Positions 5,773-6,515 of a stretch of 6,515 bases of DNA are shown piece after piece. The stretch spans positions 1 to 6,515 of the forward strand of contig JAOUFA010000215.1 in the NCBI GenBank assembly GCA_029858545.1, written 5' to 3'. Positions within the stretch are counted from its first letter, which is position 1. Every line of letters starts with the position of its first letter. The notes below the pieces were generated by a model, which saw only the letters and a program-made list of their open reading frames with translations, had not been told where the DNA came from and ran no database searches. Source of the DNA: Betaproteobacteria bacterium (GTDB lineage Bacteria > Pseudomonadota > Gammaproteobacteria > Burkholderiales > SG8-39). The position numbers were made by a program, and so were the translations under genes.

Positions 5773-6441
5773 CTAGGCGGGAACCGCTTTGACGACGTAC
5801 TGGAAGGCCGTCGCGTCAGCGACCGCCATCTCCGGGTCTGCGCCGACTGCGAGCGCCATCGATCGGATCGCCGGCAAGACCGCGTCTCGTCCGGCTTCCT
5901 CGAAGACGCGAGGTCCCCCTTCGATTATGTTGAACCCCGCGGAGTGAAACAGGTCGATGATGGTGATTCTCGTGAACCATCTCAGGTGTGTTCTGTCCAT
6001 CAGGCCGATCTCCTCATACCTGAACTCGCCCCGGCACAGCTTGGCCTGAATGCTCCAGTGCTGAACATTGGGAATGCATGCGACCACGCATGCGCTGTCC
6101 GCGATCAACGATCTGAGCCGTTTCAATACCGCCCAGGGGTCGCGGAGATGCTCAAGCGTGTCGCTGAACACCCAGCAATCGGTCGACGCCAGGGGTTGCA
6201 ACACGTCCTCCGCTGCGTTCTCGATATCCGCGTTGATCACCGCGTCGCAATATCTTCGCGCCAGCTCGGCGTATTCGCTGTCGATTTCTATGCCGACGTA
6301 GCGGCAGCCCGGGTTGATCTTCTTGTACGCCTTGGCCAGGGCGCCGGTGCTGCAGCCTACCTCGACGATCGTCTCCGAGGCTTCCGGCAGGAAGGTCAGC
6401 ACGTCCGGGTTGTGATGATCGTGGGCAGGGGTTTGCTTCAT
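5773..6441 (-). CDS. Class I SAM-dependent methyltransferase, probably surface-glycan related
   Basis: Seen: 222 residues from ATG 6441. SAM-binding motif I is VEVGCSTGALA (26-36); motif II is VGIEID (49-54) with E52 as the likely ribose-binding acid; VINADIEN (68-75) and VFSDTLEHLRDPW (91-103) correspond to the later Rossmann strands; IPNVQHWS (123-130) and DRTHLRWFT (149-157) followed by AGF are typical of the UbiG-like/Methyltransf_23 group. Known for the group: many members lie beside, or are fused to, glycosyltransferases in O-antigen, capsule or exopolysaccharide clusters. The acceptor here cannot be told. The C-terminal 45 residues have no recognised motif. The start is uncertain: there is no Shine-Dalgarno before the ATG (CCTCCTC instead), and the frame stays open for all 24 codons to the window edge, so the gene may begin further upstream or be the C-terminal part of a larger protein. 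It runs opposite to the tRNA and tol genes. Confidence 0.85.
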   Translation of the reverse strand: MKQTPAHDHHNPDVLTFLPEASETIVEVGCSTGALAKAYKKINPGCRYVGIEIDSEYAELARRYCDAVINADIENAAEDVLQPLASTDCWVFSDTLEHLRDPWAVLKRLRSLIADSACVVACIPNVQHWSIQAKLCRGEFRYEEIGLMDRTHLRWFTRITIIDLFHSAGFNIIEGGPRVFEEAGRDAVLPAIRSMALAVGADPEMAVADATAFQYVVKAVPA

Positions 6442-6515
6442 GAGGAGGATCGTTTCGCGAATTGAATGCCCGAAGCGAATGCGGTGGACGTCTTTCAGTC
6501 TAGTGCCGTGCTTTG

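Noticed and set aside
5758..6465. A 235-codon + strand frame opposite the methyltransferase
   Set aside because: No recognisable motif, whereas the - strand frame has a complete set of SAM-methyltransferase motifs.
6440..6515. + strand frame starting ATGAGGAGG at the right edge as the start of a new gene
   Set aside because: It is open to the edge but has no ribosome site upstream, contains arginine-rich shadow-like sequence, and overlaps the methyltransferase start region on the opposite strand.
1..6515. CRISPR arrays, insertion sequences, integrase genes, toxin-antitoxin or defence systems
   Set aside because: No spaced direct repeats, terminal inverted repeats, transposase/integrase motifs or small paired genes were seen on either strand.

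Overview
The window looks like chromosomal DNA from a GC-rich proteobacterium, most likely a betaproteobacterium. This rests on the style of the TolB and Pal sequences, the gene order tolQ-tolR-tolA-tolB-pal-cpoB with a tRNA-Lys close downstream, and the high-GC codon use. No ribosomal or other taxonomic marker is present, so the class is an inference.

Positions 1-4302 hold the Tol-Pal envelope operon on the + strand: the 3' end of tolQ, then complete tolR, tolA, tolB, pal and cpoB (ybgF). TolQ-TolR form the proton-driven motor in the inner membrane. TolA is the force-transmitting rod that crosses the periplasm. TolB is the periplasmic beta-propeller partner. Pal is the outer-membrane lipoprotein that binds peptidoglycan. 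CpoB is the periplasmic coiled-coil/TPR protein linking the system to septal wall synthesis. Gaps are short (5, 13, 26 and 6 bases) except for 77 bases before tolB, which carry a good -10 box and so a possible internal promoter.

Positions 4303-5540 hold a 119-base gap with a perfect 12-base palindrome and a small hairpin covering a strong Shine-Dalgarno sequence. A full-length YeeE/YedE-family membrane protein follows, probably a thiosulfate or other sulfur-compound importer. It lies where many betaproteobacteria would carry queE/queC between cpoB and tRNA-Lys.

Positions 5541-5712 hold a compact tRNA-Lys(UUU) unit: sigma70-type promoter, tRNA with encoded CCA, and an intrinsic terminator.

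From 5773 to the right edge, on the - strand, lies a class I SAM-dependent methyltransferase of the kind found in surface-glycan clusters. It converges on the tRNA and is somewhat lower in GC than the tol genes. The tRNA may therefore mark the edge of a different, possibly acquired, neighbourhood, but nothing in the window proves an island. I found no CRISPR array, IS element, toxin-antitoxin pair or clearly new system. The most unusual points are the sulfur transporter in the tol/tRNA-Lys interval and its candidate regulatory leader.
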